This document shows, piece after piece, positions 9,881-18,668 of a stretch of 64,000 bases of DNA (positions are counted from its first letter, which is position 1; the number at the start of each line of letters is the position of its first letter). Made by a program: the position numbers and the translations under genes. Below the pieces are notes generated by a model. It saw only the letters and a program-made list of their open reading frames with translations. It did no database searches and was not told the origin of the DNA. This DNA comes from 20CM-2-55-15 sp964633285 (lineage in GTDB: Bacteria; Acidobacteriota; Terriglobia; 20CM-2-55-15), in contig CAZWGA010000030.1 of assembly GCA_964633285.1 (NCBI GenBank), forward strand, positions 1 through 64,000. The letters run 5' to 3'.

Positions 9881-10528
9881 GTGTCTCACGCACAACAACG
9901 TCTGCAGCACAGCAAGGCGGCTGCGCTTTCAAGCGCGCTAAGCCGCCTACGCGATATGCATTCAGCGACGCTGGATACGCTTTCAATGGCCCTCGATTTC
10001 CGCGATCAAAGCACGAGCGGCCATTCGAGACGCGTCGCTCACCTCACTTCGGGAGCTGCGAAACAGATCGGCATCACGGGCTCCAAACTTCTTCAAATTG
10101 AACACGGCGCGCTGCTGCACGACATCGGGAAACTGAGAATCCCCGACAGCATTTTGTGGAAGCCCACGAAACTCACAGACGAAGAGTGGGACATGATGCG
10201 CCGCCACGCGGAGTATGGCTTCGAATTCCTCAGTAACATCGAATTCCTCAGAGGAGCCGCAGAAATCGTGTATGCGCACCATGAAAAATTCGACGGCAGC
10301 GGATACCCGAGAGGCCTTCGCAAAGACGAGATTCCACTCGGCGCCCGCGTTTTTGCGATCGTCGATACGATCGATGCCATGATCTACAAACGGCCCTACA
10401 ACAACCCCGTCACTTTTACCGCGGCATCAGCCGAAGTCCGGCGCTGCGCCGGTACGCAATTCGATCCGCACCTTGTTGAACCGACTCTTCGTTACCTTGA
10501 CGCGCACATGCCCACGCATCTGAGGTGA
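9881..10528 (+). CDS. HD-GYP domain c-di-GMP phosphodiesterase
   Basis: A compact 215-residue stand-alone HD-GYP protein. His80-Asp81 of the HD pair (GALLHDIGKLRIPD) and the signature HHEKFDGSGYP at 133-143 are intact, as is the distal RRCAGTQFDP helix. Active members hydrolyse cyclic di-GMP in the cytosol and lower its level, affecting motility and biofilm. There is no receiver, GAF or membrane segment, so any control must come from partners. The GTG start follows the barrel gene stop directly (TGA-GTG), so translation probably depends on the upstream gene. Its own stop falls in the first bases of an inverted repeat. Confidence 0.88.
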   Translation: MSHAQQRLQHSKAAALSSALSRLRDMHSATLDTLSMALDFRDQSTSGHSRRVAHLTSGAAKQIGITGSKLLQIEHGALLHDIGKLRIPDSILWKPTKLTDEEWDMMRRHAEYGFEFLSNIEFLRGAAEIVYAHHEKFDGSGYPRGLRKDEIPLGARVFAIVDTIDAMIYKRPYNNPVTFTAASAEVRRCAGTQFDPHLVEPTLRYLDAHMPTHLR

Positions 10529-10598
10529 ATTTCAGAGGCAGACACCAAATCCTGAGGTTCGAATTTTGGTGTCTGTCCTTGTCTGTCCCTGAAATTCC
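10526..10598. repeat. dispersed inverted repeat, copy 1
   Basis: The left arm reads GAATTTCAGAGGCAGACACC and the right arm GGTGTCTGTCC, a short duplication, then CTGTCCCTGAAATTC. The outer ends pair as GAATTTCAG with CTGAAATTC, and the inner part as AGACACCAAAT with ATTTTGGTGTCT. It fills the whole gap between the convergent HD-GYP and glycine-zipper lipoprotein genes and touches the stop codon of the first. The arms match those of the element near 21.9 kb (CAGGGACAGACACC type). It could act as a bidirectional terminator. Confidence 0.75.
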
Positions 10599-10599
10599 G

Positions 10600-11322
10600 C
10601 TACAGTCTGGCAGGAATCTTCGGAAGTGAAGCCGGTCGCTCCAAAGTAAATCTCAATTTTGTTTCGGGACCGTATTCGATTTCCTTTCCCTTCGTCGCCA
10701 GGACGACTCCCGTCCCGCCGACGCCTCCGACGGCGGCGCCTTCGGCCGCGCCTTTCTTGCCGCCGGCCAGAGCACCGATTGCCGCGCCGATGCCGGCGCC
10801 ACCCGCGATAACGGCGGCATCGCGTCCCTTCGTGGATTCGGCCTCTGCGACGAACGGCTTCGTCACGATAGGATACGATTTACCACCATCGAGGATGCTC
10901 GTGAGGGCAAGCCGGATATTCGCTCGACCTTTTATTTTTCCCGAACCTTCGGCATCGACCACGCGTCCCTCGACTTTGGCTCCGCGGCCGACGATCGTGG
11001 TTCCGTTAATCACGATAGGCTCGGCAATAGCCGCTGAGAAGGAATCGCCGGGCCTGTTCTTCGCCGTGCTTAACGAATCGATAAGGCTCACGCTTACGTC
11101 AGTACCTTCAGGTATTTCGAAATCCTTGCCCGGACCCAGTTTCGCAACCGGTGGCGCCGCATCAACGGACCTGGCTGGTGGAATCGTGGAAGTTTTAGAT
11201 GCTCCCGGCACCGGTTCGGATGGAGCGCCGGTAGCCGAGACTGGCTCCGGGGTGTCCTTTGAACATCCCATCACGCTGCAACTCACTACGACCATGCACA
11301 ACACATACAACAAGCTCTTCAT
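10600..11322 (-). CDS. glycine-zipper lipoprotein
   Basis: A 240-residue lipoprotein: signal sequence MKSLLYVLCMVVVSCSVMGC with Cys20 as the lipid-modified residue, a Pro/Ser-rich spacer, a beta-rich domain (IPEGTDVSVSLIDSLSTAK to about residue 180) and a C-terminal glycine zipper (GGAGIGAAIGALAGG, GAAEGAAVGGVGGTG). The zipper suggests insertion into or association with the outer membrane. The ATG at 11322 is set by the perfect AGGAGGAG just upstream. Related proteins in Acidobacteria have unknown function. It is convergent with the HD-GYP gene and monocistronic as far as can be seen. Confidence 0.75.
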   Translation of the reverse strand: MKSLLYVLCMVVVSCSVMGCSKDTPEPVSATGAPSEPVPGASKTSTIPPARSVDAAPPVAKLGPGKDFEIPEGTDVSVSLIDSLSTAKNRPGDSFSAAIAEPIVINGTTIVGRGAKVEGRVVDAEGSGKIKGRANIRLALTSILDGGKSYPIVTKPFVAEAESTKGRDAAVIAGGAGIGAAIGALAGGKKGAAEGAAVGGVGGTGVVLATKGKEIEYGPETKLRFTLERPASLPKIPARL

Positions 11323-11691
11323 CAGTTCTCCTCCTGGATAAACCATCGTTGTTTGGGAAGAGAGCTTGGCAAGCTGGGTTCCAACGAGGTGGAACCGTGC
11401 GGACATCGTGCGGATGGCCTAGAATCAGACCGATTAGAAAAGCAGAAGCAAAAATCGATACGCGGATTAGACCCCACATATGCAAACCCTCACCTTCAAA
11501 GAGGAACTCAGGTGCCTTTTATTGATGTCTGTGGCCCACTGATCAAGGTCGCACGGGTCGCTCCATGTTGTTGGAAAAGTCTCTAAGTTGTTGGCCCTGT
11601 GATTAATTTAGACTCATTGGGTTTTGGTTAGAGTCTTGCTGATGTGTAGCCGGTCTTCGAAAAGGGGAATTTTTCCCATATAATTTTCCAC
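11323..11691. other. intergenic region without a gene
   Basis: This 369-base gap holds no convincing gene; short open frames in it lack ribosome-binding sites and family resemblance. It contains a perfect palindrome AGCTTG-G-CAAGCT at 11363-11375, an inverted repeat GGTTCC/GGAACC at 11377-11396, and a dyad AGACTC/GAGTCT at 11610-11636 upstream of the two-component operon. The dyad could be an operator. A strong -10-like box lies at the right end. Confidence 0.5.
11679..11684 (+). promoter_or_regulatory. TATAAT -10 box for the two-component operon
   Basis: A perfect TATAAT ends seven bases before the GTG start, so transcription would begin at or next to the start codon and give a nearly leaderless message. 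The -35 region is weak (TTCGAA-like). Two other genes in the window show the same geometry. Promoter activity is inferred from sequence only. Confidence 0.4.
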
Positions 11692-13098
11692 GTGAGCACC
11701 ACAAACACACAAAACCCGGATTCGACAACTCGAGCGTCGATGCACAAAACAAAGGTACTGGTCGTCGATGATGAACCGGCGATTCGGGAAGTTCTGGAAA
11801 TGATCCTTACCGAGTGGGGTTATGACGTTCGCCTCGCATCGGACGGCGCAGAAGCGAAGGATCTGGTCGAATCCTACGATCCGGAAGTTGTCATATCCGA
11901 TGTGGTGATGCCGCAGTTGTCGGGGCTGGATCTTCTGAGATGCCTCAAAGCCGGAAATCCCAATCGACCGGTGATTCTAGTTACGGCTCACGCGAGTATC
12001 GATCTCGCTGTGGAATCGATGAAGCAGGGCGCACAGGACTTCATCACAAAACCCATGGACTATCCGAAACTGCGCGCCATCCTTAAAGCCGCTGAATCCG
12101 ATATCGAAATGCGGCAGACCTCGCGCAAGCTCACATCTCAACTTGAGCGCGGTTCGGGCTTCGGGGAATTCGTGGGAACCAGCAAACCGATGCGCGAGGT
12201 TTATGACCTGATTCAGAGTCTCAGTTCGAGTGATGCATCCGCGATCGTCACCGGCGAAAGCGGAACCGGCAAGGAACTGGCCGCCCGAACCATTCACCAG
12301 CTCAGTAAACGCGCCAATGGCCCGTTTATCGCAGTGAATGCCGCAGCGATTCCTGAAACACTCATCGAGAGCGAAGTGTTCGGCCATGAAAAAGGCGCGT
12401 TCACCGGCGCGATCGGAACAAGGCCCGGATGCTTCGAACTGGCCAACGGCGGAACATTGTTTCTCGATGAAATTGGAGAAATGCCGCTCGCCCTTCAACC
12501 GAAACTCCTGCGCGTTCTTGAAGACGGCAAAGTTCGCCGCCTCGGCGGCAAGCAGGAGTTTGAATTCAACGTGCGGGTTATCGCTGCCACCAACCAGGAA
12601 CCGCGAGCAGCGATTCAGGACGGGCGCATCCGTGAAGATCTCTATTACCGGCTGACGGTTTTTACGGTCCATCTGCCGCCATTGCGGGACCGGAAGGAAG
12701 ATATCCCGCTTTTGGCGCAGCATTTTATAGGCGAATTCAACAAAAAGCACAGCACGAACGTGGAAGCGCTTCGCGATGATGCGCTGGAAATGTTGATGAA
12801 TTATTCATGGCCCGGCAACGTGCGTGAATTCCGGAACGTCCTGGAGCGGGCTCTTATTCTGGCGCGGGGTGAATGGATCGAGACACTGCATCTTCCGCCC
12901 TACCTGCGCAATCCCGGGGCGGAGTCCTCGACAAAAATCGTCCTTCCCCTGGGGATCACGGCCGCAGAGGCCGAACGCGAACTCATATTGAAGACCCTGG
13001 AAAAAACCGGGCACAACAAAGCCGAAGCTGCACGGCAGCTTGGGCTCGACGTCAAGACCATCCGGAACAAGCTGAAATCCTACAAAATTGAGGACTGA
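11692..13098 (+). CDS. NtrC-family sigma54-dependent response regulator
   Basis: A 468-residue transcription activator with all three modules. The receiver domain (residues 19-135) has phospho-acceptor Asp70 and acidic pocket Asp26-Asp27. The AAA+ domain has Walker A GESGTGKE near 188 and the sigma54-contacting GAFTGA at 235-240. The Fis-type helix-turn-helix at the end reads AEAARQLGLDVKTIRNKL. When phosphorylated it should open sigma54 promoters. The GTG at 11692 fits a leaderless message; ATG at 11740 (MHKTKVLVVDDE) is an alternative start just before the receiver. It overlaps the histidine kinase gene by four bases (ATGA), so the pair forms one two-component system. Its targets are unknown. 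Confidence 0.93.
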   Translation: MSTTNTQNPDSTTRASMHKTKVLVVDDEPAIREVLEMILTEWGYDVRLASDGAEAKDLVESYDPEVVISDVVMPQLSGLDLLRCLKAGNPNRPVILVTAHASIDLAVESMKQGAQDFITKPMDYPKLRAILKAAESDIEMRQTSRKLTSQLERGSGFGEFVGTSKPMREVYDLIQSLSSSDASAIVTGESGTGKELAARTIHQLSKRANGPFIAVNAAAIPETLIESEVFGHEKGAFTGAIGTRPGCFELANGGTLFLDEIGEMPLALQPKLLRVLEDGKVRRLGGKQEFEFNVRVIAATNQEPRAAIQDGRIREDLYYRLTVFTVHLPPLRDRKEDIPLLAQHFIGEFNKKHSTNVEALRDDALEMLMNYSWPGNVREFRNVLERALILARGEWIETLHLPPYLRNPGAESSTKIVLPLGITAAEAERELILKTLEKTGHNKAEAARQLGLDVKTIRNKLKSYKIED

Positions 13099-13988
13099 TG
13101 ATCTGGGCGTCGGTATTCGTGGCGGCCGGAATCGTCGTTTATTTGTGTGTCCGCATTTCGCAGCTTCGGCGTGAAAACCGGTTGATGTCATCGCGCCTCG
13201 TCGAAATCGACCAGATGAAGAAAAACTTCATCTCGCACGTATCCCACGAAATCAAGGCTCCACTTGCATCGATGCAGGAAACAACCCATTTGATCCTGGA
13301 GCGCATACCCGGCCCCCTCACCGAGAAGCAGCAGCGGCTGCTCGACTTGAACCTCCAATGCGGGAAACGGCTGGCTCAAATGATTGGAAACATTCTGGAC
13401 CTTTCGAGATTGGAAGCCGGAATTGTCGAATACGATCTGCAGACGTCGAATATCGCAGAGCTCATGCACAAAGTCGTTATGGAGTTCAGCACTCAGGCCC
13501 AATCAAAATCCCTGCGAATTCTCACGGACATCCAGCGGGAACCTTTGATGATGAATTGCGATCCGAATCGAATCGTTCAGTTGTTTACCAACCTTCTTGA
13601 AAACGCCGTGCGATTCTCGAACAAAAGTGGGATTGTCGGTATCAATGTCCGCTCCATCCCTCAACTGCCGCGAATACCTCAGGCCGCGCGAGCTAAAATC
13701 TCAACCAGCGGCGCTCAGGGCTTTGCGCTCATCGCCGTTTCCGACTCCGGACCTGGAATCGAGGATTCGCACAAAGAGACCGTCTTTCACATGTTTCATC
13801 AGGTCAAGCAGGGTAAGAAGAGCCACGGAGAAAGCCTTGGGCTTGGCCTTGCGATTTCACGTGCTGTTGTTGAAGCGCACAAGGGAACCATTTGGGTTGA
13901 AGACAATCCTCCGGGTGGGGCCGTCTTCTTCGTCGTGTTGCCGAAAACCGCAGTGGAAACGGAAACGTTGTCCAAGAGGGCGGGTTGA
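13098..13988 (+). CDS. membrane-anchored sensor histidine kinase
   Basis: A 296-residue kinase with one transmembrane helix (residues about 2-20), a short coiled linker, the dimerisation/H box SHVSHEIKAPL with His50 as the phosphorylated residue, and a HATPase_c domain (N box around NLLENAVRFS, G1 DSGPGI, G2 GLGLAIS). There is no periplasmic or PAS sensor domain, so the signal is probably sensed through the membrane or by a partner protein. The start codon overlaps the stop of the NtrC-type regulator, which is its presumed partner. Kinase second in the operon is the reverse of the usual order but common in this phylum. Confidence 0.92.
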   Translation: MIWASVFVAAGIVVYLCVRISQLRRENRLMSSRLVEIDQMKKNFISHVSHEIKAPLASMQETTHLILERIPGPLTEKQQRLLDLNLQCGKRLAQMIGNILDLSRLEAGIVEYDLQTSNIAELMHKVVMEFSTQAQSKSLRILTDIQREPLMMNCDPNRIVQLFTNLLENAVRFSNKSGIVGINVRSIPQLPRIPQAARAKISTSGAQGFALIAVSDSGPGIEDSHKETVFHMFHQVKQGKKSHGESLGLGLAISRAVVEAHKGTIWVEDNPPGGAVFFVVLPKTAVETETLSKRAG

Positions 13989-14017
13989 AGCTCAAATGCC
14001 CGGTCTCCCACGTGTTC

Positions 14018-15592
14018 TCACTTCGACTGCCAAACCCAGAATGCGGTGTAGTCGCCGATAGTGTGAACCACCTCCAGGTCCACGCTGGGTATTCGACTCA
14101 CTTCTTCCAGCGTCTTGTCCGCCGTGATGCATAAAACGCGAGGCTCCGTTTTCGTCGCCTGGACCAGATCTTCCGCGGTGTAAACGATGCGGAGGTGATT
14201 TGAGCGGTAATACTGCATGCCGTATTCCGCCCATCGCGCAGGTTTGTACATGAAGACGGTCTGATCCGGTGGAATCATCAGGGATAGCGCGCCTTGCCAG
14301 GGCCGCATGGTGTCGGTGACATCGAATCTCGGGAACACCATTGTTGTTGCAGTGATCACAAGGGCCACGATCGCCACGGTATTCAGGCCTGCAACAAATA
14401 AGGGACTCGTCCACAACGCCATCACTATAAGCGCCGCCGCCATCACGAACGTCACAACCACGATCGACATTCCACTGACATGAGGATCGACATTCAGCGT
14501 ATCTCCAAAGAATCCAAACGCGACCCCGATAAACACCATCGTTCCCGCTTCGATAAACACCGCCACCTTATAAACACGCGATACGGGCTGTTGAAGCTCC
14601 TTACTCAATAGCAAAGCAATCGCGGGAACCATCGGAAGGATGTACCCGGGCAGCTTCGATCCCGACAATGAAAAGAAAACGAACGGAACCGCGGCCCACC
14701 AGAAAAGAATGTGATCGTTTTTGGTGAAAGTTCTCCGCAACGCGGAGATCAGCAGGAATGTCCACGGGAACGTCAGCAAAAGGAGCACCGGCAGGAAAAA
14801 ATAAAACGGCCTCTCATGACCGTGGATTGTCGTCGCGAATCGTTCGATGTTTTGATTGATGAAAAACATCCTGATGAATTCCCAACCATTGACAAGCGTG
14901 CAGAGGATGAACCATGGAAAAGAAACAGCCGCCGTAATCCACAAGCCTTTCGGATGCCATGTCCGCCATTCGTCACGCCGGCCTCGAAACACAATGTAGG
15001 CAGCAAGCGAAATGGCAGGCAAGACCAGCGCGATGGGACCCTTCGCGAGGATCCCGAGACCGAGAGCGGCGTAGAACGTATAAAACCAGGCCTGCCTGTT
15101 GGGTGTGGAGTCATTGAATGCAAACAGAAAGAACACGAGTGCGGCGGTAAGGCAGGCCGTCAAAGGCATATCCATCGAGGCCGCCCGGGCGAACGCAAAC
15201 GCACCTATCGACGTGGCAAAAACGACCGCGGCGAGAACTCCTGTGGTTGGGTTCCACAATCGTCGGCCGCACCAGTAAAGGAGACCGACACAAAGCGTCG
15301 CGCCAAGCGCGGACGGAAACCGGGCTCCGGCTTCATTAATTCCAAACAGCTTGTAACCGATGGCAGACAACCAATAGACGAGCGCCGGCTTCTCGAACCA
15401 GGGCGTACCGTAAAGCCGCGGCGTAATATAGTCGCCCGTACTCAACATTTCCCGCGCGACGGCAGCATAACGAGGTTCGTCCGGACCTATCATTCCGATC
15501 CCGCCGAGCCCGCGAAAGAACAGGACATAACACATGATCGCGAGAGCCGCGAGGATGAGGTGATCAGAGTAAGGACGCAGGGCGGGTTTCAT
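14018..15592 (-). CDS. GT39/ArnT-like membrane glycosyltransferase
   Basis: A 524-residue polytopic protein of the GT-C fold. It begins with a hydrophobic helix, followed by the periplasmic loop GPDEPRYAAVAREML, which has the acidic pair needed by undecaprenyl-phosphate-sugar transferases, and the conserved TGDYITPRLYG and PWFEKPALVYW motifs. About 10-12 hydrophobic helices follow, then a soluble C-terminal domain of about 100 residues. Members move 4-amino-arabinose or mannose from a lipid carrier to lipid A or proteins. Together with the divergent lipid A acyltransferase gene this suggests lipid A or lipopolysaccharide modification, but the sugar cannot be named. The start codons of the two genes are only 24 bases apart. 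Confidence 0.87.
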   Translation of the reverse strand: MKPALRPYSDHLILAALAIMCYVLFFRGLGGIGMIGPDEPRYAAVAREMLSTGDYITPRLYGTPWFEKPALVYWLSAIGYKLFGINEAGARFPSALGATLCVGLLYWCGRRLWNPTTGVLAAVVFATSIGAFAFARAASMDMPLTACLTAALVFFLFAFNDSTPNRQAWFYTFYAALGLGILAKGPIALVLPAISLAAYIVFRGRRDEWRTWHPKGLWITAAVSFPWFILCTLVNGWEFIRMFFINQNIERFATTIHGHERPFYFFLPVLLLLTFPWTFLLISALRRTFTKNDHILFWWAAVPFVFFSLSGSKLPGYILPMVPAIALLLSKELQQPVSRVYKVAVFIEAGTMVFIGVAFGFFGDTLNVDPHVSGMSIVVVTFVMAAALIVMALWTSPLFVAGLNTVAIVALVITATTMVFPRFDVTDTMRPWQGALSLMIPPDQTVFMYKPARWAEYGMQYYRSNHLRIVYTAEDLVQATKTEPRVLCITADKTLEEVSRIPSVDLEVVHTIGDYTAFWVWQSK

Positions 15593-15616
15593 TGGAAATA
15601 TGCAAAAATATCACGG

Positions 15617-16534
15617 ATGCGAGGGCCCATTAAAGGTTTCACCGAATACACGCTGGCCCTGCTGCTGATCAAGGTCTTCGGTTTGATGCCCCGGCCTCTG
15701 GCGCACCGGGCGGCCGCAATCCTGGCCTGGCTTGGATTTCATCTCGCTGTCCGGCAGCGCAATGCCGCGATGCAGAACCTTCGCCTTGCAATGCCCGGGA
15801 TCGACGAAAGAGAGCGGCAACGGATTGTGCGCGGATGTTTTCGCAATCTGGGGCGGCTGCTCGTCGAATTCGCACATTTTCCCGATTTGAACAAAACCAA
15901 TATTTCGAAGCACGTGGTCCACGATGGTCTCGAAAACTATCTCGAAGCACTGCGCCGCGGCAATGGCGTGATCTTCATGACCGCGCATTTCGGCTCGTGG
16001 GAGCTCAGTTCATTCGCGCATGCTGTCTATGGATATCCGCTGCACTTCATTGTGAGACCCATCGACAACCCGAAGGTTGAGGAACTCATATCGCACTACC
16101 GCACACTCAGCGGCAATACTCCGATTCAACGGCGGAGTGCGGCGCGCGGCATTCTGAAAGCGCTGCGGGAGAATCGCGCTGTTGGAATCCTGTTCGATCA
16201 AAACACGACCCGGAGTGAAGGAGTGTTTGCGGAATTCTTCGGAATTCCCGCGGCAACCACTCAGGCTATCGCGACTTTTGCGCTGCGCACCGGCGCCGCT
16301 GTTGTCCCTGGATTCCTGATCTGGGATGAAGGCATTGGAAAACACCGGCTACGGCTGGACCCCGCTGTCGATCTGATCAACACCGGCGATCCCACCCATG
16401 ACGTGCTGGAAAACACCAAATCGTTCAACAGAATCCTGGAAGGATACGTTCGCAAATATCCGGATCAATGGCTGTGGATCCACCGCCGCTGGAAGACGCG
16501 TCCTGAGGGAGAACCCGCAATCTACGATAATTAA
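15617..16534 (+). CDS. LpxL/HtrB-family lipid A acyltransferase
   Basis: It adds a secondary acyl chain to lipid A at the inner membrane. The 305-residue protein has the N-terminal membrane helix, RNAAMQNLRLAMPG, the catalytic H(x4)E motif in MTAHFGSWELSSFA, the RPIDNPKVEELI block, and a C-terminal PDQWLWIHRRWKTRP motif that is almost invariant in the family. I chose ATG at 15617; the frame stays open much further upstream, but that part is only the antisense of the GT39 gene. Its stop overlaps the stop of convergent htpX by three bases. It could equally be called LpxM-like; the donor and site are not predictable. Confidence 0.9.
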   Translation: MRGPIKGFTEYTLALLLIKVFGLMPRPLAHRAAAILAWLGFHLAVRQRNAAMQNLRLAMPGIDERERQRIVRGCFRNLGRLLVEFAHFPDLNKTNISKHVVHDGLENYLEALRRGNGVIFMTAHFGSWELSSFAHAVYGYPLHFIVRPIDNPKVEELISHYRTLSGNTPIQRRSAARGILKALRENRAVGILFDQNTTRSEGVFAEFFGIPAATTQAIATFALRTGAAVVPGFLIWDEGIGKHRLRLDPAVDLINTGDPTHDVLENTKSFNRILEGYVRKYPDQWLWIHRRWKTRPEGEPAIYDN

Positions 16535-17397
16535 TGAATCGGCCGCCCGTAGGCCATGTTTTCCAACCGCGCGATCCGGTCTTCGATCGGTGGATGCGTG
16601 CTGAAAAGACTCACAATGCCGCCGCCGCGCAGCGGATTGACGATGAACATATGCGCGGTGGCGGGATTCGCATCCAGCGGAACTCTTTGCGATCCTGCTT
16701 CAAGTTTCCGCAACGCATTCGCCAGCCACATGGGATTCCCGCAAATCTTCGCGCCGCTGGCATCCGCTTCATATTCACGCGAACGTGAAATCGCCATTTG
16801 AATCAATGCGGCGGCAAGTGGCGCGAGAATGATCATCGCAATAGTGCCGATCACTCCACCGGCGCCTTCATCATCGTCGCGGCGTCCGCCGTAGCCGCCG
16901 AAAATCAAACCCCACTGCGCGATATTCGCAATCATGCTGATCGAGCCGGCAATCATTGCGGCAATGGTTCCGATCAGGATGTCGCGATTGCGCACATGTC
17001 CGAGTTCGTGCGCCATGACACCTTCGAGTTCTTCCCGCGTGAGCAATCGCAAAATGCCTTCAGTCGCGGCGACCGCGGCATGATTCGGATTGCGGCCCGT
17101 CGCGAAAGCATTCATCGCATCCGATGGAATGATGTACACCTTCGGCATCGGCATATTCATCTTCACGGCCAGATCATGCGTGACGCCGTAAAGCATCGGC
17201 GCCTGGGCTTCCGTAACTTCCTGAGCGTTGTACATGCGCAGGACGATCTTGTCGCTGAACCAATAGCTGAACAGATTCATTGCCATCGAGAAAATGAACA
17301 TCACCATCAATCCCTGCCGGCCGCCGAGCGCGCCGCCCACAAAGATGAGCAATACGGTCAGGCCGGCCATCAGCAGGACTGTTTTTGTCGTATTCAT
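16531..17397 (-). CDS. htpX: HtpX family membrane zinc metalloprotease
   Basis: A 288-residue M48 protease for quality control of inner-membrane proteins. Two N-terminal membrane helices (residues about 5-48), the active-site motif AHELGHVRNRD with HELGH at 130-134, further hydrophobic segments near 140-165 and 185-205, and the third zinc ligand in SREYEADASGAKI are all visible. Its start overlaps the glcF stop by four bases (ATGA), so it is co-translated with glycolate oxidase. That partner is unusual, because htpX is commonly a stress-controlled single gene. Confidence 0.95.
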   Translation of the reverse strand: MNTTKTVLLMAGLTVLLIFVGGALGGRQGLMVMFIFSMAMNLFSYWFSDKIVLRMYNAQEVTEAQAPMLYGVTHDLAVKMNMPMPKVYIIPSDAMNAFATGRNPNHAAVAATEGILRLLTREELEGVMAHELGHVRNRDILIGTIAAMIAGSISMIANIAQWGLIFGGYGGRRDDDEGAGGVIGTIAMIILAPLAAALIQMAISRSREYEADASGAKICGNPMWLANALRKLEAGSQRVPLDANPATAHMFIVNPLRGGGIVSLFSTHPPIEDRIARLENMAYGRPIH

Positions 17398-18668
17398 GAA
17401 TTCTCCTGATCCAGACTTCGCGCGAGCAGTTCAACGGGATGCAGAACTTCCAGCGTCATTCCATGTTTCTTTGCGCCATATTTGAATTGAAACATGCACC
17501 CCGGATTTCCAGTCGCCAGAATATCTATATGCGCGTTCTGAATTTTTTCCATTTTTCGATCCAGAATCTCCATCGAAAGTTCGTTCTGCGTGATGTTGTA
17601 AATGCCGGCGCTTCCGCAGCATTGATCGGCGCCTTCAACTTCCACGAACTGAATTCCGGGAATCGCTTTCAACAGCTTTCGGGGCTCGCTCCTGACGCGC
17701 TGACCATGAATCAAATGACACGGATCGTCATATCCAACGCGGCCCTTCAATGGAGTCTTTAGACGATCGTAGATTCGCGTGGAAACCAGAAATTCGGCAA
17801 TGTCTTTGACCTTCGAAGAAAATCCTTCCGCACCTTCAACCAGCAGCGGATATTCCTTCAGCATGGCGCCGCATCCTGCAGCATTAATAATGATGGCGTC
17901 GAGTTCCTGAGCGTTGAATGCCTTGATGTTGGTCTGAGCCATGCCGGCTGCGACATCACGTAACCCGGCATGATTGGCCAGCGCCCCGCAACAGATCTGA
18001 GAGCCTGGAATGACGACGTCGTAGCCCGCGGCCGTCAGCAGGCGGACTGAAGAACGATTGATCGATCCCAGCATTGAGTTCATGACGCAGCCGCTGAAAA
18101 AAGCCACCTTGCCGCGCCGCTCCCCTTCGGCGGGATAAAAGCCTCCCAGCCGTACACCGCTTTCAATTTGAATTTCCGGCATCAACGCTTCTGCGGCAGC
18201 CATTCGAGGCGCAATCGACTCCAGCAGCCGCGTACCGCGAACAAGATTCTGTATTCCGGTTGCCCGATACAGTTGCAACATCCGGGAAGCAAGCCCGAAG
18301 CGCCACGGATATGGAAAGACATGCTTCAACACCAATCGTGCGATCCAATGCGCTGATCGTTCCTCGACAATCTTTCCGCGCATCTCTTCCATCATGTGCC
18401 CGAAGTGAACTCCGGAAGGGCAAGCCGTCTCGCAGGCGCGGCAGTCGAGACACCGGAACATGTGCTCGACAAAGGAATCTGTTATTTTTGTGCGGCCTTC
18501 ATCAAAGGCACGCATCAGATAAATGCGGCCTCGAGGCGAATCCATCTCGTTGCCGAGCACACGATAAGTGGGGCACGACGAGAGGCAGAGGCCGCAGTGA
18601 ATGCAGTCGAGATAGAGCGGCTGCTCTTTGCCGGAAGAAGCGGAATTAGTTTCTTTCACCGTCGACAT
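17394..18668 (-). CDS. glcF: glycolate oxidase iron-sulfur subunit
   Basis: A 424-residue subunit with two 4Fe-4S ferredoxin motifs, CIHCGLCLSSCP and CLDCRACETACP, and two CCG-type cysteine-rich domains (SQICCGALANHAG and ADQCCGSAGIYN) that bind further clusters and pass electrons to the quinone pool. Length and order match E. coli GlcF. It overlaps the glcE end by 23 bases and the htpX start by four bases. Together with glcD and glcE it forms the complex that oxidises glycolate to glyoxylate at the inner membrane. A lactate-utilising paralogue cannot be fully excluded, but the glcDEF order favours glycolate. Confidence 0.93.
   Translation of the reverse strand: MSTVKETNSASSGKEQPLYLDCIHCGLCLSSCPTYRVLGNEMDSPRGRIYLMRAFDEGRTKITDSFVEHMFRCLDCRACETACPSGVHFGHMMEEMRGKIVEERSAHWIARLVLKHVFPYPWRFGLASRMLQLYRATGIQNLVRGTRLLESIAPRMAAAEALMPEIQIESGVRLGGFYPAEGERRGKVAFFSGCVMNSMLGSINRSSVRLLTAAGYDVVIPGSQICCGALANHAGLRDVAAGMAQTNIKAFNAQELDAIIINAAGCGAMLKEYPLLVEGAEGFSSKVKDIAEFLVSTRIYDRLKTPLKGRVGYDDPCHLIHGQRVRSEPRKLLKAIPGIQFVEVEGADQCCGSAGIYNITQNELSMEILDRKMEKIQNAHIDILATGNPGCMFQFKYGAKKHGMTLEVLHPVELLARSLDQENS

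Noticed and set aside
10550..10575. GGTTCGAATTTTGG resembles a tRNA T-loop
   Set aside because: It lies in an inverted repeat, and no acceptor stem, anticodon arm or CCA end can be built around it.
14711..15616. 300-codon upstream extension of the lipid A acyltransferase frame
   Set aside because: The extension is antisense to the GT39 gene and charged low-complexity; the family N-terminus begins at 15617.
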